Assembly (NCBI RefSeq): GCF_000022485.1
Contig: NC_012623.1
Coordinates: 2,320,501 to 2,384,500 of the forward strand
Length of the DNA: 64,000 nucleotides
From: Sulfolobus islandicus Y.N.15.51
GTDB taxonomy: Archaea; Thermoproteota; Thermoprotei_A; Sulfolobales; Sulfolobaceae
Reading direction: 5' to 3'
The position numbers were made by a program, and so were the translations under genes. The stretch's first letter is position 1, and every line of letters starts with the position of its first letter. The notes below the pieces were generated by a model that was not told the DNA's origin, did no database searches, and was given only the letters and a program-made list of their open reading frames with translations. Positions 28,139-37,401 of this stretch are shown piece by piece.

Positions 28139-29358
28139 CGGTAGACCCAAAATCGTATTATGAAAAATAATTCTGACAGAATAATATCGATTCATGATAG
28201 ATAACAGGATTTATATGAGTATTAAGAATTCAATTGAAGAAAGGGTTTAAGGTGAGGGAGATGTGGTATTACCACGTGAGTAAGTGAGATGGTAACATCC
28301 GGTCTCCCTCACCAAAATAACATTCAACAAATAGGATATAAATTACTTTCCATGCTGAACTTCAAGGGAAAGAAAGGGGAAGAGGTGGCGAGAACCCTCA
28401 TCTCAGCGTGTCTATGGAACGATTCGGTGGAAAGCAAGTCGAGGGCGTATGGCGTGTCCCCACAGACCGTGAGGAATTACGTGGAGGAGCAAGGGGTGGA
28501 AGTTATTGAGAAACTCTTGGAAAGCGCCAGGAAGATATCCTTGAAGGTACTGAAGGGAGTAAGGGAGATAGACGTCTCAATAGACTGGACAACCAAGACC
28601 TGGTACGGGAGACCGGTGGGAGGGCTCGGGAGTTCGGAGGAGGGAAACTCTTGGAACTACGCAACTGCGACGACAAAGTTTAATGGGAAAGTGCTCCTAC
28701 TGGCCTTCGTCACTCAAGTCAAGGGGATGACTAAGGAAGAGATCGTGAAGGCCCTCGTGGAGCAAGTCGTCGCGATGGGGTTCAAGATAAGGTTGATAAC
28801 TCTTGACGCTGGTTTCTATACTGTTGATGTGCTCAATTTCATTTCACAGTTTAAGTATATAGTTGCTGTGCCTGTTGGGGACGTTAAGGTTTATGAGGAG
28901 TTTGACGGGGATTACACAACTAATAGTAAGAGGCATAGGAGGGATGAGCAGGTCAAGTTCAGGCTTCTCGTGTACAGCAAGGAAAAAGTGAGGAGAAAGA
29001 AGAAGAGTCTTGTTTATTTTGCTAGGGCTACTAACCTAGACCTATCCAAGAGGGAAGTGTTGGATTTGTATAATAAGGTAAGGGGTCCCATAGAGACCTC
29101 TTATAGGAACATTAAGGCTTTTCTTCCATTCACCAGTTCCACCAAGTTTGTTTTCCGCACGTTGATCTTCGTGCTGGCCCTTGTACTCTACTCCTTATAT
29201 ACCATATTCAAGGGGGAGGTGGGGAGAGAGGAGTTTAGATTATTATTAATTCTTTTATTTCCTGATTTATTCAATCCAGAGAATTTTACATTTAATGTAA
29301 TTGAAACACTTATTTACACTATAGATTTATTTTCAAGGAGGTGATTTTGGGTCTACCG
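28139..29358 (+). mobile_element. Second ISH3-like insertion sequence (1220 bp)
   Basis: It is bounded by perfect 16-bp terminal inverted repeats, CGGTAGACCCAAAATC (28139-28154) and its complement (29343-29358). The right repeat overlaps the transposase stop. The flanks are different relics (TnpB end on the left, IS110 left end on the right) and I see no target duplication, so one side was probably rearranged after insertion. An 11-bp perfect inverted repeat (28251-28261 and 28303-28313) brackets the transposase start. Confidence 0.85.
28289..29344 (+). CDS. ISH3/IS4-like DDE transposase (second type)
   Basis: A 351-residue homologue of the transposase at 20571-21593, clearly diverged. The N-terminal YGVSPQTVRNYVEEQ segment is followed by catalytic Asp in DVSIDWTTKTWYG, Asp in RLITLDAGFYTVDV and Glu in GPIETSYRNIKA. 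It is markedly richer in G+C than the flanking genes, suggesting more recent arrival. The frame is intact. Confidence 0.88.
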   Translation: MVTSGLPHQNNIQQIGYKLLSMLNFKGKKGEEVARTLISACLWNDSVESKSRAYGVSPQTVRNYVEEQGVEVIEKLLESARKISLKVLKGVREIDVSIDWTTKTWYGRPVGGLGSSEEGNSWNYATATTKFNGKVLLLAFVTQVKGMTKEEIVKALVEQVVAMGFKIRLITLDAGFYTVDVLNFISQFKYIVAVPVGDVKVYEEFDGDYTTNSKRHRRDEQVKFRLLVYSKEKVRRKKKSLVYFARATNLDLSKREVLDLYNKVRGPIETSYRNIKAFLPFTSSTKFVFRTLIFVLALVLYSLYTIFKGEVGREEFRLLLILLFPDLFNPENFTFNVIETLIYTIDLFSRR

Positions 29359-29451
29359 GAATTGGAGGAGGCCAAGCTCACCGACGGGCTTTAAGCCCAA
29401 GAGGCGAAACGGCCTACACCCCAGTCAGATCTGTGTAATACAGATCTGACT
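29359..29451 (-). ncRNA. Candidate IS110 bridge RNA (copy A), truncated
   Basis: On the minus strand the sequence has the same left-end start as copy B (CTTATATAAAACATATT, then AGTC) and a perfect 12-bp stem AGTCAGATCTGT/ACAGATCTGACT. GGGGTGTAGGCCGT and a GGGCTTAAAGCCC hairpin follow, then a segment similar to copy B. It is cut off at 29359 by the ISH3-like element, so the transposase of this IS110 copy is absent. Confidence 0.5.
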
Positions 29452-29472
29452 AATATGTTTTATATAAGAAAG

Positions 29473-29700
29473 TCAGATAATTGCCAAAACCGAATAAAAG
29501 TCAGCAATACTACAGTTTCTAGAGATCTTAAGAAATTGATAACAATGGAATCATAGAGAAAAGAAATAATGAGTATAGAATTTCCGATCCAATCATTAGG
29601 TATGCCTTGCTGGAAGAGGGTATCTGATCATTTTTCTCTTAATAAAATAATCATAACTAAGGTGAATTAGGTTTTTATTAGTTAGTTCAAAAATTAATTT
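29473..29700. other. Non-coding A+T-rich spacer
   Basis: No gene is supported. The only feature is a promoter-like A+T-rich stretch just before the pirin gene. Confidence 0.4.
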
Positions 29701-30579
29701 ATGATTAGGGGAATAGATGGTGTAATTAAAGGAAGAAATACCATGGATGGCGCTGGGGTTAAACTTTACAGAGTGTTTGGCGGACCAGATACTGTGGATT
29801 TAACAGATCCTTTCCTATTACTGGACTTCTTCGGCTCAAATAAGGTTGAGGAGTACATTAATGGATTTCCTTGGCACCCGCATAGGGGAATTGAGACTGT
29901 AACGCTATTATTTGAGGGAAAAGTGGAACACCAAGATAGTTTAGGTAATAAGGGAACAATATATCCTGGCCAGGTCCAATGGATGACTGCTGGAAGTGGA
30001 ATATTTCACCAAGAAATGCCAAAACCATTAGAGGGTACAGAGATTCCCAAGTATAATCAAGATCCATTCCTAGTAAGAGGATTACAGTTATGGATAAACC
30101 TACCATCTTACAAAAAGATGACACAGCCAGTATATAGGGATGTAAAAAGTGTTCCTAAAGAGAAGTTCGACTTCGGAGAAGTATCAGTCCTCGCGGGAGA
30201 GTTCGCTGGAATTGAGGGACCAGTTAAGGTGAAGAGTGATGTTGATCCGTCATACATTCACGTAAAATTGAACGGGGACATGAAGTTAAAGGTAAAAGAA
30301 GGATATACTGTATTAGCCTATGTGGTTGATGGTAGTGCCAGATTTGCACCCAATTCTCCAGGTATAGGAAAGGGAAATTTAGTAATCTTCACTAGGGAGG
30401 GGGATGAGATTAAAATTAGTGGAAATGCGAGCTTTATAGTATTATCCGGAAGACCTCTAAATGAGCCAGTAGCTTGGTATGGACCAATAGTTATGAATAC
30501 TGAAGATCAAATAATTGAAGCGTTTGACGATTTGAGAAAAGGTACATTCATAAGACATAAAGAGATACTATATGAATAA
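29701..30579 (+). CDS. Pirin family protein
   Basis: A two-cupin protein of 292 residues. The N-terminal cupin carries the metal-ligand pattern FPWHPHRGIETVTLL, then EHQDSLGN and SGIFHQEMP, as in bacterial pirins with quercetinase-like activity. The C-terminal cupin is degenerate. Possible roles include iron-dependent dioxygenase or regulator. The ATG start is close to an A+T-rich promoter. Confidence 0.88.
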   Translation: MIRGIDGVIKGRNTMDGAGVKLYRVFGGPDTVDLTDPFLLLDFFGSNKVEEYINGFPWHPHRGIETVTLLFEGKVEHQDSLGNKGTIYPGQVQWMTAGSGIFHQEMPKPLEGTEIPKYNQDPFLVRGLQLWINLPSYKKMTQPVYRDVKSVPKEKFDFGEVSVLAGEFAGIEGPVKVKSDVDPSYIHVKLNGDMKLKVKEGYTVLAYVVDGSARFAPNSPGIGKGNLVIFTREGDEIKISGNASFIVLSGRPLNEPVAWYGPIVMNTEDQIIEAFDDLRKGTFIRHKEILYE

Positions 30580-30591
30580 TATCATGCGTAA

Positions 30592-31648
30592 TGCTTTGTT
30601 GATCTCTTCAATTTATTTCATAAGCATGATATGATGCACTGAGAATTTTTCAGTAATTAATATTTATTTCAACGTTATTCGCAAGCTCACACCCTAATAC
30701 CCGGAGCTCTACCAACTAAAGAATTAGCCAAGTGGACCATCCATGCATAAGCCCAGAACTTGAGCTTAGCCTCAACCACTTGTCCTAAAAAACTTGTAGC
30801 CCTAACAGATTCCCCAAAAGTACGCTTCACAGCAGAGAATAAGGACTCAATCCTCCACCTAACACCGTAACCCCTCTCCTCCCTCCAACGATTATAACCC
30901 AACCTCTTGAACTCCCTTACAGCCTTTCTCCTAGCAGGATGACCGCGTCTAGTGGAGGCGTTCTCCCTAGGTGGAACAACAACCTCAACCCCAGTCTTGT
31001 AAACCTCATTAGCATCATAAGCTTTATCTCCATAAAACTTCTTGACCTTCTTTCCCTTATCTTGTAAATCCTTAACCGTCTTAACTGCAGTCTGAACCTC
31101 GTTGCTGGTTACTTCAGCGTTTATTACGTTGAATTGGTCCTTATCCATTACTATTTCGATCTTGAGGAATTTTGAGTCCTTGGTTTTTCCCCATTTTGCT
31201 ATAATGTATTGTCCTCCCTTGTTTGTGCTTATTCCCGTTGCGTCTGCTATTACTTCAAGTTGGTCATTTGCCTCTGGGAATTTTATGTTCATGTTTCTTA
31301 CTCTTTCCCATATTGTTGAGTAGTCTAGGCTTGTTGGGATGATTTTCAGTCTTTCTAATGCTCTCAATACTCCTTCTATGGCCCTATAAGGTAGGAACAA
31401 GTGCAGGAACGCTAGGAAGTCGTTGAACTCCTTTGGCGCCTTGTAGGTTTTCTTGGCATTCCTATTCTCTTCTGCTAGTAATTCCCACCAGTGTTGGAAG
31501 ACGTAGAAGGGGAACATTAGCTCGTATCTAGTTATAACGTTCTCGTCGTACTTGCTCCAATCCCTCTTGTACTTACTCTTTCCCATGAGTAATACTCGGT
31601 ATAATTATTTATAAATTTTTGTATAATTCTGAAGTAACCCACAAAGCA
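30592..31648 (-). mobile_element. IS5-family element, ISC1058-like, complete
   Basis: The unit of 1057 bp begins TGCTTTGTTG and ends in the complement of TGCTTTGTGG, giving short imperfect inverted repeats. It is flanked by the nine-base direct repeat CATGCGTAA (30583-30591 and 31649-31657). It contains one transposase gene. Length, family and duplication size fit ISC1058 as I recall it; the name is not verified. Confidence 0.85.
30687..31586 (-). CDS. IS5-family DDE transposase
   Basis: A 299-residue transposase. Catalytic Asp is in EVIADATGIS, Asp in FYGDKAYDANE and Glu in VRWRIESLFSAVKRTFG (the Y/R-E-K signature of IS5/IS4). A TATA box (TTTATAAATAATT on this strand) and the palindrome GAGTATTACTC sit directly before the ATG, giving a leaderless transcript. 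The intact frame in a complete element suggests an active copy. Confidence 0.9.
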   Translation of the reverse strand: MGKSKYKRDWSKYDENVITRYELMFPFYVFQHWWELLAEENRNAKKTYKAPKEFNDFLAFLHLFLPYRAIEGVLRALERLKIIPTSLDYSTIWERVRNMNIKFPEANDQLEVIADATGISTNKGGQYIIAKWGKTKDSKFLKIEIVMDKDQFNVINAEVTSNEVQTAVKTVKDLQDKGKKVKKFYGDKAYDANEVYKTGVEVVVPPRENASTRRGHPARRKAVREFKRLGYNRWREERGYGVRWRIESLFSAVKRTFGESVRATSFLGQVVEAKLKFWAYAWMVHLANSLVGRAPGIRV

Positions 31649-31657
31649 CATGCGTAA

Positions 31658-32400
31658 TACTTAATATTACTTTTTATGATTTTTTTAGAATCAATTACAG
31701 GATATTCTCTCAAAATTTAGGGGATATAATTGATATTATAAGATTAAAAAAGTTGATTTGATATTCGTAATGATGGGATTAAAGTTTTAGTGATCTTGAA
31801 ATACAAGGTCTCTTAAAAAAAGTATAATGTAAAAGTTAAAGAATATGCAGAAAGTTATAGGAGTTGAACTAAATCTTGAAGTTCATAAAGGAAGAGTAGA
31901 CAATATAGGAATTTCACATATAATAACGTGTACTATTCAATCTTAATAATGATGGAAATAAGTTAGTTTATAGTTCCAAATCTCACTATACATGATTTAC
32001 TTTTTGAGGACTTTTGTTTAAGCTAGAAACATTTTAGGAGCATATATCAAGTATGCTATATTGAGTCCGTCCTTGAGATTAGGTTATATACCATGAGTAT
32101 AAATTATATCCTAGATTAGCGACACCATTAGCATCATTAAAACTCTATTCTAACTTGTATCGCATCTAAATAGTATGTAATTATATATCAAAACTCCAGC
32201 CTTTTCTAGGTAAGATCTCATATTCTTTAAAATATATCTTCTTTATGTTAGACATGTTCACATGGACGTTGAGATAGGGATTAAAATTCATTATTACTTG
32301 GTCTTGAGCAGATTCAATATTCCATAAAAATGGCGAAGCATATAATGTCGTCACAGTATTATACAGCAATGCCATGCCATTAGTGTTTGTTTTATTTAGT
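31658..32400. other. Long non-coding A+T-rich region
   Basis: Nothing with convincing coding character was found. A minus-strand frame between about 32181 and 32400 (ending [10 protein letters not shown]) has some protein-like composition but no start of its own and no family resemblance. The region probably holds decayed sequence. Confidence 0.35.
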
Positions 32401-34074
32401 TTAAAGAAATCTCTTACTCCAAGGCATAACTGGAGGGACGAACTTATCCTCTGGCTCAACAATAACCTCAACTAAAGAAGGAGTATTCTTTATAGCCCTC
32501 TTTAACGTATCAGATATCTCTTCATCATTGGTTATCCCATACGCGGATAGTCCATACCCTTCAGCGATCTTAACGTAATCTGGACTTGAAAAATCAGTTC
32601 CAACAATGTCCTTACCCCTAGCTTTCATTTCAGCCCTTATCCAACCGTAACTTCCATTATTAAAGATTATAATAACCACATTAGCATTGACTCTCCTTAT
32701 GGTCTCTAGTTCACCAACTGAGAAACCGAAACTCCCATCTCCAGAAAGAGAGAAAATCAAAGAGTTAGGCCTTGCAAAATAAGCACCTACAGATGCTGGA
32801 ATTGAATAGCCAAGACCACCTAGACCATAGTTAAAAATGAAATACCTACCAACTTTTTTGGCCTTGTAGAAAGCAGCAGTGTAGATTGCGCTAACTCCGG
32901 GATCAGCTATTAATACAGCCTCTTCAGGTGATAGACTCCAAAGTTCCTTTATGAAACGTAACGGGTTTACTGCTTCTCTCCTCTCCTTACTAAGCCTATC
33001 TTCGAATGCACTTCTATCTAAAATAATGTTCTTTTTACCAATTTTTCCACTACCTTTAATTTCCTTAATCAACTCCCTCAATGTTACTTTAGCATCCCCT
33101 ATGAGGTTTATACTATCGTAATTATTCCCAGTCTCAGTCTCGCTAATGTCAATATGAATTACGGTTTTGCCTCTGGATGGTATAGTCCAGTTATAAGTAT
33201 TTGCTGAATCCGTATTACTTCCTATGAGAATTACAAGGTCTGATTTATCTACGATACTGTTCGAAAAATTTGCACCGCCCCTACCGCCAACCACACCTAT
33301 TGACAAGGGATGGGTTTCTGGAATACAACCCTTACCAGTTATTGTAGTCCCCACGAGAATTCCTAATAACTCAGCTAATTCAGTTACCTCATCCCACGCC
33401 ATTGAGTAAAGTGCTCCTTGACCGCAAATTATTACTGGAAATTCACTCTTCAAAATTAAATCTACGGCTTTCCTTATCATTTCACGATCCGCTAAAGGTC
33501 TTTGAGATGGATATTTCGAGAACTCCTTTTGGGCTTTAAGTTCAACGTTGCCTTCTAATTCATCTTCTAAAACATCTAGGGGTATTCTAATGTGAACTGG
33601 TCCAGGTTTTCCACTAGTACTTAATCTGAATGCTCTCCTTATAGCATGAGGTAATTCCTCAACATTATACACTGTTATAGTTTCCTTAGTTATCGGTCTA
33701 AATAGGGAAGCTTGATCTAATGCGGTCAAATAATTCTCCTTCTCTCCGTATAACGGTGTATCAGTAGTTATTACTATTAACGGTGTAGATGACTTATACG
33801 CTTCAGCAACTCCAGGGAGCATATATATTGAACCAACACTTGGGCCTTCAACAACTCCAGGTTTATAAGTTAGCTTTGCGTATGTGTCAGCCATGTAAAC
33901 TGCGTTTCTCTCATCTCTAGTGATTATGTGTAGTACTTCGCCTTCTTTAAGTTGATCATATAATGATATTGAGGATTCGCCCGGTAAACCAAATATGTGT
34001 TTAACGTCATAATCCTTTAACAGAGTCAAGAGAAGTTTTGAACCATTCATGAATATTAATGATTTCACACGCAT
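32401..34074 (-). CDS. Thiamine diphosphate-dependent enzyme, acetolactate synthase/decarboxylase-like
   Basis: A ThDP enzyme of up to 557 residues. The cofactor-activating Glu is in [14 protein letters not shown], a central Rossmann-like domain follows, and the ThDP-metal motif is [15 protein letters not shown]...NN. It could make or cleave 2-oxoacids (acetolactate synthase, benzoylformate or similar decarboxylase). It borders the aromatic-degradation island but lacks the regulon operator. Either the ATG at 34074 or the one at 34050 ([11 protein letters not shown]) could be used; the second fits a TATA-like stretch near 34075 better. The frame is complete. Confidence 0.8.
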   Translation of the reverse strand: MRVKSLIFMNGSKLLLTLLKDYDVKHIFGLPGESSISLYDQLKEGEVLHIITRDERNAVYMADTYAKLTYKPGVVEGPSVGSIYMLPGVAEAYKSSTPLIVITTDTPLYGEKENYLTALDQASLFRPITKETITVYNVEELPHAIRRAFRLSTSGKPGPVHIRIPLDVLEDELEGNVELKAQKEFSKYPSQRPLADREMIRKAVDLILKSEFPVIICGQGALYSMAWDEVTELAELLGILVGTTITGKGCIPETHPLSIGVVGGRGGANFSNSIVDKSDLVILIGSNTDSANTYNWTIPSRGKTVIHIDISETETGNNYDSINLIGDAKVTLRELIKEIKGSGKIGKKNIILDRSAFEDRLSKERREAVNPLRFIKELWSLSPEEAVLIADPGVSAIYTAAFYKAKKVGRYFIFNYGLGGLGYSIPASVGAYFARPNSLIFSLSGDGSFGFSVGELETIRRVNANVVIIIFNNGSYGWIRAEMKARGKDIVGTDFSSPDYVKIAEGYGLSAYGITNDEEISDTLKRAIKNTPSLVEVIVEPEDKFVPPVMPWSKRFL

Positions 34075-34077
34075 AAA

Positions 34078-34093
34078 AAGTGTTTTGACACTT
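34078..34093. promoter_or_regulatory. Inverted repeat upstream of the ThDP enzyme
   Basis: AAGTGT-TTTG-ACACTT is a perfect inverted repeat placed between a TATA-like ATATTTATAAAT (about 34105-34116) and the first ATG. It could be an operator. Confidence 0.3.
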
Positions 34094-34139
34094 GAAGACC
34101 ATGATTTATAAATATTTTAGATGAAAAGGGACGTTATTA

Positions 34140-34613
34140 TCAATGAGAAATCAATATATCGTGTTTATCGTACCATTCCTTAAATCTCTTATATCTCTCC
34201 TCCACTGCTTTTTTCATGTATTCCCGTGGATCGAAATCCTCTAACCTGACCTTATTTATCGATACTATTTCCTCTATTTTAGTCTTATTAGCTAACGCAT
34301 CCACTGCTTCTTTTCCATATATTTCCTCTAACATCAGCCTACCCGTTTCTGTTGCATAGCCTATATTCCATTCTTCGTTAAAATCACTCTTGACTTCCAC
34401 GTTATAGTCTGGAAATGCCTTCATTAGTTTATACTTAACTTGAACTGCCATAAGATCTGCTAAGGTACACCCCTTATTAGCAGTGAAAATTAATCTAACA
34501 AAAACCCTATTGCCTTCAACTTTTATCTCTCTTACTAGTCCTAAGTCATATATATTTATTGGAATCTCTGGATCGTAAATTTGCCTTAAAATTTCCACAA
34601 TCTTATCTTTCAT
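34140..34613 (-). CDS. MIP18/PaaD-like (DUF59) protein
   Basis: A 157-residue protein whose first 90 residues are a MIP18-type domain: LRQIYDPEIPINIYDLGLVREIKV, then FTANKGCTLADLMAVQV with the conserved Cys. A longer helical C-terminal extension follows. PaaD-like proteins assist iron-sulfur or diiron-oxygenase maturation, including PaaD in the phenylacetyl-CoA oxygenase operon. It overlaps the preceding 67-codon gene by four bases. Placement beside monooxygenase genes suggests a maturation role. Confidence 0.8.
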   Translation of the reverse strand: MKDKIVEILRQIYDPEIPINIYDLGLVREIKVEGNRVFVRLIFTANKGCTLADLMAVQVKYKLMKAFPDYNVEVKSDFNEEWNIGYATETGRLMLEEIYGKEAVDALANKTKIEEIVSINKVRLEDFDPREYMKKAVEERYKRFKEWYDKHDILISH

Positions 34614-34813
34614 AATCCTATTCCTCCAAGATATTCACTATGAGCCTTCTTGATCTGCTTTATAGTATTATCATATTCTCCTTTGAGCACATCCCTAAAC
34701 CCTTCTGTAGCATTAAATGCCATCTCTTGCCAATCCTTTAGCCAAGGTTTGATAACGTCTTTTAAGCTTGGTTCCTTACTAAAAGCGTATTTGAACAGTT
34801 CTTGAGAGAGCAT
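34610..34813 (-). CDS. 67-residue protein of the monooxygenase island, unknown
   Basis: A small helical, tryptophan-containing protein (MLSQELFKYAFSKEPSLKD...PWLKDWQEMAFNATEGF). It is translationally coupled (ATGA) to the PaaD-like gene. No family is recognised. It could be a small subunit or assembly factor of the oxygenase. Before the IS insertion at 34885 it probably followed the beta-subunit gene directly. Confidence 0.65.
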   Translation of the reverse strand: MLSQELFKYAFSKEPSLKDVIKPWLKDWQEMAFNATEGFRDVLKGEYDNTIKQIKKAHSEYLGGIGL

Positions 34814-34962
34814 CCCAAGTGTAAATAATTCAATAAATCTATGTATAAGTTTATAGATAATAACTCAAAAGAAAGCATAAACTCTTGAGAAATTTTGAAT
34901 TTTCACTTGGAGTAAAATCTTGAGTAATACTTAAAGGGGACCGGGAAGACGTAGTACAAGGA

Positions 34963-35901
34963 TTGGGAGATATGAAACCTTGGATAGAATACTACAATCT
35001 CCCGGTCCCCTATGATAAACTATCATCAAGGCATAAAACTCTTTTGAAAATGCACTACATACTAATCACCTCAAAAGCACTATCATCACTAGACCTATAC
35101 ATACTTAGAGTACTCATCGTCATGATGATATGGCAATGCTCCTACAGAGATGTAGAAGCATACTATTACACGGACATTGTAGTAAGATGGTTTCTAGGAG
35201 AACGCAAGTCAAAATCCGAAAACCACAGAAGGGCAAAGAAACTTAGGGGAGAAATAAAGAAAGCATTCAAGGAATACGCAAAAGAACTTGAGGAAAAGCT
35301 AAGCAAACTAGAAAACTACTTGCCAAGTAGTGCCTTATACGGCAAAGTTAACAAACTCTGGGCAATAGATTCCAACATAATCGAAGTACCCTTCGGAAAG
35401 AGAAACAAGGAGACATTAAAGAAAAAGCTAGAACTCAACTTGAGACAAGGAAAGTTTAGGGAAGCAGCAAACTTAATTTACTACTATATGAGGGCTAAGA
35501 TTCATCGTAGATTTAAGGGTGAGTTTGCGAAGAAGAGGGGTAGGAGTTTCTTCGGCTTCAAGGTTTTATATGCTATTTCCCCAACCATGATTCTTCACGC
35601 AATTCAAGTTGAGTTTGCAAACTTTCCCGATAATAAGGTTGGTTTTGGTATGAGTGGTTATAAGGTTGTTGATAGGGGTTTCTTGGGAATGCCCTCAACT
35701 TGGATAATTGGTTTTTCTAGTTTTAGACGTTATGTTGAATTCTTTGGTATTTTCTTGAAGAGGTATTGGAGACCTTACGCTATTAACAAGGATATGGTTG
35801 AGGTTTTTGTTTACGTTATTGGAATAATTTACAATTCCTTGATTTACACTTCCGTGTTAGCAAAAGTTCCGCAAGAGGAATTTGTCAAACTCTCTAGTTA
35901 A
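34963..35901 (+). CDS. Transposase of the 34.9-36.0 kb insertion sequence
   Basis: A 312-residue protein. The helical N-terminus has an HTH-like IWQCSYRDVEAYYYTD segment. The catalytic-like core contains LWAIDSNIIEVPFG (first Asp), a basic GRSFFGFKVLYAIS stretch and a KVVDRGFLGMP segment that may carry the second Asp. I cannot place it confidently in a named IS family. The frame is intact. Confidence 0.75.
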   Translation: MGDMKPWIEYYNLPVPYDKLSSRHKTLLKMHYILITSKALSSLDLYILRVLIVMMIWQCSYRDVEAYYYTDIVVRWFLGERKSKSENHRRAKKLRGEIKKAFKEYAKELEEKLSKLENYLPSSALYGKVNKLWAIDSNIIEVPFGKRNKETLKKKLELNLRQGKFREAANLIYYYMRAKIHRRFKGEFAKKRGRSFFGFKVLYAISPTMILHAIQVEFANFPDNKVGFGMSGYKVVDRGFLGMPSTWIIGFSSFRRYVEFFGIFLKRYWRPYAINKDMVEVFVYVIGIIYNSLIYTSVLAKVPQEEFVKLSS

Positions 35902-35922
35902 CCCTAGGCTAGGGTTAACTAG
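35894..35922. other. Perfect 14-bp hairpin across the transposase stop
   Basis: CTAGTTAACCCTAG and CTAGGGTTAACTAG are separated by a single G, and the TAA stop (35899-35901) lies inside the first arm. It could block readthrough transcription or protect the mRNA end. Confidence 0.7.
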
Positions 35923-36059
35923 AATAATATGGGGTATGTTTGAAATTCATTTTTTCTCAACTATAAGTTATTTTATATTACAATAAAATATTAATCTTCC
36001 CTCATATTGAAAGATATAATTGACTTCTATTCTCAACTAGTTATAATATTGTTTTTCTA

Positions 36060-37052
36060 TCACATTATATTTATTGAATTATTTGCATTCTGGACACTCT
36101 CTTGAGCTTGGTGTCTATGCCTTAATGTATCGTTATAGAACGACATGTGAATGTGCCTAATCATCTCATCCCCCATTTTACTGAATTGTTGCGTTAGATG
36201 TTGGAGTGTTAGCTCATCTAATACGAATTTGACCGCTAAGTTAAACGCTACTAAGCTTTCTCCTACATCATATGTAGCTAACATTTTCTCCAATACTTCT
36301 CTTGTTAGTTGAAATAGTGGACTCTCCTCAAATATCTTTCTCGCTTCCTTTCCAAATCCTAAGCTTGGATATATAATATCTAGCATCTTTACTCTTTGTG
36401 CAATTCTTTGGACTCTTCTCATGTGGTCCATTCCCATAAATATGAATACGTTAGTTATAGAACTTGTAGGAGCCATACTAGCTAGATACATTGACTCCAT
36501 TTGCATGATGTGGAATACATACCTTAATGGATCGTAAACGTTCTTGTATAACTCCAGTACTTCCTCACTTAGGTTCCAATCGTATTTAGTATTTACAATT
36601 TCCTCATATATCTTATCTAAAAAGGTTTCATTATCATCTGCCATGGAGTTGTAGGTCCAATATGTAAGTTTGTATGGATCTTCATAGTCATGCCATTCTC
36701 CTCTTTCGAATAATGGCTTAATGAATGGTGAGTTGTCTCTAAAGTGTTTATACCATTTTTGAGTTATATGCTCTGTCCCTAGTTCAAATGGTCCCTTATC
36801 ATAGATGTAAGTAGGGGATCTTGGATCCGCCCAGTATGACAATGCATAGGTGACTATTTGATATTCCGATGGCTTTTTCCTTCCTAGTTTCTTCTCTAGC
36901 ATCGGCCAAGTTGACCAGACTCTTTTGTACCCCCTATATTCATAATCTCTGAAAAACCGATCACCTTCTACTCCACTTTTGAACGCTCCGAACATTTGTT
37001 TATACCTTCTATACCATTCCAAATCCTCTAATCTAGTCATAACCTTTTTCAC
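36060..37052 (-). CDS. Multicomponent monooxygenase hydroxylase, beta subunit
   Basis: A TmoE/ToMO-E-like structural subunit of 330 residues with the same helical fold as the alpha subunit but no diiron ligands. Recognisable are the RVWSTWPMLEKKLGRKKPSEYQ and ERGEWHDYEDPYKLTYW segments, then PTSSITNVFIFMGMDHMRRVQRIA, typical of toluene/phenol hydroxylase beta chains. It follows the coupling-protein gene by two bases, completing the operon before the IS. Confidence 0.9.
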   Translation of the reverse strand: MKKVMTRLEDLEWYRRYKQMFGAFKSGVEGDRFFRDYEYRGYKRVWSTWPMLEKKLGRKKPSEYQIVTYALSYWADPRSPTYIYDKGPFELGTEHITQKWYKHFRDNSPFIKPLFERGEWHDYEDPYKLTYWTYNSMADDNETFLDKIYEEIVNTKYDWNLSEEVLELYKNVYDPLRYVFHIMQMESMYLASMAPTSSITNVFIFMGMDHMRRVQRIAQRVKMLDIIYPSLGFGKEARKIFEESPLFQLTREVLEKMLATYDVGESLVAFNLAVKFVLDELTLQHLTQQFSKMGDEMIRHIHMSFYNDTLRHRHQAQESVQNANNSINIM

Positions 37053-37053
37053 C

Positions 37054-37401
37054 TCATAACTCCAAATACCATTTTAGATAATCCCCTCTTACAATGATCT
37101 TTCCTGCAAATGCACTCATCCTTACCTCAACCTCTCCTGGAAATCTAACTTCTCTACCCAACACTTCCTCTAGCGTACTTTTGTTTAAAACAAGTTCCCT
37201 TTCACCCACTATTCTTATGTATGAGCCTCTGTCGATAACTCCTTTGAAAGTATTTGGATTATCATCCGCTATAGCTTCAACTACACCGTAGCTGAACTCA
37301 TCTTTCGTAAGTACTGGACCTACAATATTTTGTGATAATTTACTTAAATCTGTTATTTGATATTTATCTAAAATTGATTCAAGAGTTAACTCCAAACTCA
37401 T
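37054..37401 (-). CDS. Monooxygenase coupling/effector protein (MmoB/TmoD family)
   Basis: A 115-residue cofactor-free protein that binds the hydroxylase and tunes electron transfer and oxygen activation. Family features are NIVGPVLTKDEFSYGVVEAI, then GSYIRIVGERELVLNKSTLEEVLGR, and the beta-rich end. It overlaps the Rieske gene by 23 bases in a different frame. It is encoded in the same operon as the hydroxylase subunits. Confidence 0.88.
   Translation of the reverse strand: MSLELTLESILDKYQITDLSKLSQNIVGPVLTKDEFSYGVVEAIADDNPNTFKGVIDRGSYIRIVGERELVLNKSTLEEVLGREVRFPGEVEVRMSAFAGKIIVRGDYLKWYLEL

Larger units (their letters stand above)
34885..35960 (+). mobile_element. Insertion sequence of unassigned family within the monooxygenase island
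   Basis: The ends share the imperfect inverted repeat TTGAGAAATTTTGAATTT / TTGAGAAAAAATGAATTT, giving about 1076 bp. One transposase is encoded. A 12-bp perfect inverted repeat (34935-34946 and 35000-35011) plus GTAGT/ACTAC flank the transposase start, and a 14-bp hairpin spans the stop. No target duplication could be identified. It separates the beta-subunit gene from the downstream 67-codon and PaaD-like genes. Confidence 0.7.

Noticed and set aside
28131-29365. Target duplication for the second ISH3-like element
   Set aside because: Flanks (TGTAA left, GAATT right) do not match and belong to different relics.
32181-32471. Minus-strand ORF overlapping the end of the ThDP enzyme gene
   Set aside because: Its first third is a shadow of the ThDP gene and the remainder has no start or recognisable family.
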